6,478 nt of DNA from Pseudomonadota bacterium (lineage in GTDB: Bacteria; Pseudomonadota; Gammaproteobacteria; UBA4575): the NCBI GenBank assembly GCA_009839635.1, contig VXPJ01000068.1, forward strand, positions 1-6,478. Direction: 5' to 3'. The position numbers and the translations under genes were made by a program. Position 1 is the stretch's first letter. Every line of letters starts with the position of its first letter. The notes beneath the pieces are model-generated. The model was not told where the DNA came from and searched no databases. It was given only the letters and a program-made list of their open reading frames with translations. This document shows positions 4,646-6,478 of this stretch, piece after piece.

Positions 4646-6328
4646 TTAGTGTTGCTCCAGACTTCTGTATTTCTCACGCAGATGATTGCGGATATAGATC
4701 GCAGAAAGGTTTAAAACAACAATCACTGCTACCAGGATTAATGCTGTCGCATAGACGAGCGGGCGGGCGGCCTCAACATTGGGGCTTTGAAATCCCACGT
4801 CATAAATGTGAAATCCCAGATGCATGAATTTACGCTCCAGATGTATAAATGGCGCGTTCATGTCCACCGGCAGGGAGGGCGCCAGCTTCACTGCGCCCAC
4901 CAGCATCAGTGGCGCCACTTCACCGGCGGCACGAGCCACCGCCAAGATCAAACCCGTCATCATTGCGGGACTTGCCATGGGAAGCACCGTACGCCACAAG
5001 GTCTCTGCCTTGGTCGCTCCCAGGGCCAGCGAACCTTCGCGCACCGATCGTGGGATGCGGGCCAATCCTTCTTCAGTGGCCACGATCACGACCGGCACCG
5101 TCAGCAGGGCCAGCGTCAATGAAGCCCAGAGCACACCGCCGGATCCAAACGTCGGAGACGGCAATGCTTCCCGGTAAAACAGCTCATCGATGGTGCCGCC
5201 TACGACATAGACGAAAAAGCCAAGCCCGAATACCCCGTACACGATGGAGGGCACGCCAGCCAAATTGTTTACGGAAATCCTGACCAGACGCGTGACCAGG
5301 CCCTGGCGGGCATATTCACGCAGATAAATGGCAGCAACCACACCAAACGGTGTCACGATAATCGACATCAGAAGCACCATAATCACGGTGCCAAAAATAG
5401 CTGGAAAAATTCCACCCTCAGTATTGGCTTCGCGCGGATCATCCGATATAAAACCCCAGAAGGTTTTGATGTAGAAAACAATCTTCGCAGCCAGGGTCAT
5501 CGCGTTTGGCTGGTAGGCCTTGACCACATTGGCAAGCTTGATTTCGACCTCGTCCCCGGTCATCACACGTGCAGTAATGCTGTCTCGGGTAATATCCCGA
5601 TAAAGCTCATCCAGTTCTGCTTTCAGCACCTCGTAATCACCTGTGTATTCATCCTGTTCAGTGCTGAGCAGATCATATGTCCCTTGATCAGTGATGCCTT
5701 TCAGTTCCAGGCCCCGTCGCTTGAGGCGCAGTTTTTCCAACTGGAAGTTGATCGAACCGATTCTGTTTTTCTCGATCAGCTCGATCCGCTCGCGCAACTC
5801 TGTAACACGATGTAACCGGCGTTCAAGTTCGCCCCACAGGTCCGCATCGGCGACATCCACGGTTTTACCGGCCTCTTTCACGTCTGTCAGATACCCATAG
5901 AAGTTTCCCCATTGCGTGCGCTCCAGCACGATCACATCCTCAGGAACCCGGACACTTCTTTCATTGGGTGCCACGGTGAGCATGAAGTCCACACCCAGCA
6001 CTTCGCGGATACCTACTTTAATGAGACTGCGCTCGATGAGGTCCTTGTCGCTGTCAACTCTGATGCCGGACTCCACAATGCGCTTTTTGGGTACCTCCTC
6101 GGTTTCCACCCGCTCACCAACAATTTGTACAATGTTGGTGCCGTTGTCATATTCGATCTCATACACGGTCTTGGGCCAAAAATGACCCAGGCCCCGAACG
6201 GCAATCAGAAAGAGCAAGCCTGCCACCATGATCATGCTGACGGCCACAGCTCCTGCATTCATCCACACCCAAGGCTGCCCGGACGACATGAACGACGTGA
6301 AAGAGCTTTTGTTCGTTTGTTCAGACAT
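4646..6328 (-). CDS. pstA: Phosphate ABC transporter permease PstA, long form with large periplasmic insert
   Basis: Inner-membrane permease that pairs with PstC to form the phosphate channel powered by PstB. The C-terminal part (about 305-545) is a normal binding-protein-dependent permease: membrane segments near 307-336, 352-377, 399-418, 456-480 and 526-548, and a cytoplasmic EAA loop at 420-450 (EEGLARIPRSVREGSLALGA...LP) that docks on PstB. The protein has 560 residues, whereas E. coli PstA has about 296. The excess lies after the first helix (25-44): residues about 50-300 form a charged region with a probable coiled coil at roughly 165-250. By the usual topology this region faces the periplasm. 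Similar long PstA proteins occur in Pseudomonas and marine gammaproteobacteria. The ATG at 6328 has no visible Shine-Dalgarno sequence (upstream bases are CACATACCTC), and M14 has none either, so translation probably depends on ribosomes finishing pstC 24 nt away. The N-terminus is the least certain part. Confidence 0.95.
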   Translation of the reverse strand: MSEQTNKSSFTSFMSSGQPWVWMNAGAVAVSMIMVAGLLFLIAVRGLGHFWPKTVYEIEYDNGTNIVQIVGERVETEEVPKKRIVESGIRVDSDKDLIERSLIKVGIREVLGVDFMLTVAPNERSVRVPEDVIVLERTQWGNFYGYLTDVKEAGKTVDVADADLWGELERRLHRVTELRERIELIEKNRIGSINFQLEKLRLKRRGLELKGITDQGTYDLLSTEQDEYTGDYEVLKAELDELYRDITRDSITARVMTGDEVEIKLANVVKAYQPNAMTLAAKIVFYIKTFWGFISDDPREANTEGGIFPAIFGTVIMVLLMSIIVTPFGVVAAIYLREYARQGLVTRLVRISVNNLAGVPSIVYGVFGLGFFVYVVGGTIDELFYREALPSPTFGSGGVLWASLTLALLTVPVVIVATEEGLARIPRSVREGSLALGATKAETLWRTVLPMASPAMMTGLILAVARAAGEVAPLMLVGAVKLAPSLPVDMNAPFIHLERKFMHLGFHIYDVGFQSPNVEAARPLVYATALILVAVIVVLNLSAIYIRNHLREKYRSLEQH

Positions 6329-6357
6329 GAGGTATGTGCATCGGGTGTTTGTTCAGA
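6315..6357 (-). repeat. 11-bp direct repeat across the pstC-pstA junction
   Basis: TCTGAACAAAC (minus strand) occurs at 6347-6357, where it contains the pstC stop TGA, and again at 6315-6325, where it encodes the second to fifth residues of PstA. The copies are 32 bases apart, start to start, and identical over 11 bases. They may be a remnant of a local duplication or chance. Confidence 0.6.
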
Positions 6358-6478
6358 GGGTGCTGTACTTTTCCCGCAGTCGCTGGCGGACAATTTCTGC
6401 AATCGTGTTGAAGAAAAAGGTGAAGATAAACAACACCAGTGCAGCCAGGAACAGAATTCTGAAATGTGTGCTGCTTCC
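6353..6478 (-). CDS. pstC: Phosphate ABC transporter permease PstC, C-terminal end (cut by window edge)
   Basis: Only the last 41 codons are present. The peptide has a hydrophobic stretch (ILFLAALVLFIFTFFFNTI) that is the last membrane helix, then a positively charged cytoplasmic tail, AEIVRQRLREKYSTL, ending at a TGA at 6353-6355. This ending is typical of gammaproteobacterial PstC, and its place 24 nt before pstA matches the pstC-pstA-pstB-phoU order. PstC is the second half of the phosphate channel. The PstA end (IYIRNHLREKYRSLEQH) resembles it, so on the fragment alone either permease is possible; gene order decides for PstC. Whether this PstC is also a long form cannot be seen. Confidence 0.85.
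   Translation of the reverse strand, partial: GSSTHFRILFLAALVLFIFTFFFNTIAEIVRQRLREKYSTL

Noticed and set aside
5877..5900. CTGTCAG resembling half of a Pho box
   Set aside because: It lies inside pstA coding sequence, lacks the second half-site at the proper spacing, and the pst promoter should be upstream of the window.

Overview
The window is a conserved chromosomal segment of a gammaproteobacterium. The call rests on the gene order gmk-rpoZ-spoT, an omega subunit that starts MARVTVEDC, and a pstC-pstA-pstB-phoU cluster with the long PstA found in Pseudomonas-like and marine gammaproteobacteria. Omega and PstA point to the Pseudomonadales/Cellvibrionales side of the class, but that is inference from remembered sequences, not a search. 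Every gene lies on the minus strand, so transcription runs from high to low coordinates. There is no rRNA, tRNA, CRISPR array, phage gene or insertion sequence.

Region by region, in transcription order. Positions 6478-3006 hold the end of the high-affinity phosphate system: the last 41 codons of pstC, pstA (560 aa, with a large insert after its first membrane helix), pstB (ATPase) and phoU (regulator). The gaps between these genes are 24-30 nt, so they look like one operon whose start (pstS, rest of pstC and the promoter) is outside the window. A hairpin with a short T run directly after phoU is a plausible terminator. Positions 2960-2580 hold a self-contained small unit: a candidate promoter, a roughly 140-nt leader that can form four hairpins, and a gene for a 63-aa, very acidic outer-membrane-type lipoprotein. 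Positions 2407-1 hold gmk (guanylate kinase), rpoZ (RNA polymerase omega, with an unusually long acidic tail) and the first 399 codons of spoT ((p)ppGpp synthetase/hydrolase), which runs off the left edge.

Functionally, the right half imports phosphate and signals phosphate status. The left half makes GDP, supplies the RNA polymerase subunit that forms part of a ppGpp-binding site, and makes and degrades (p)ppGpp. Phosphate starvation is a classic SpoT trigger, so the two blocks are related in theme, but the sequence shows separate transcription units rather than one system.

I found no clear undescribed system. The points most worth a second look are the omega tail, the PstA insert, the acidic lipoprotein with its structured leader, and the paired start sites of pstB.
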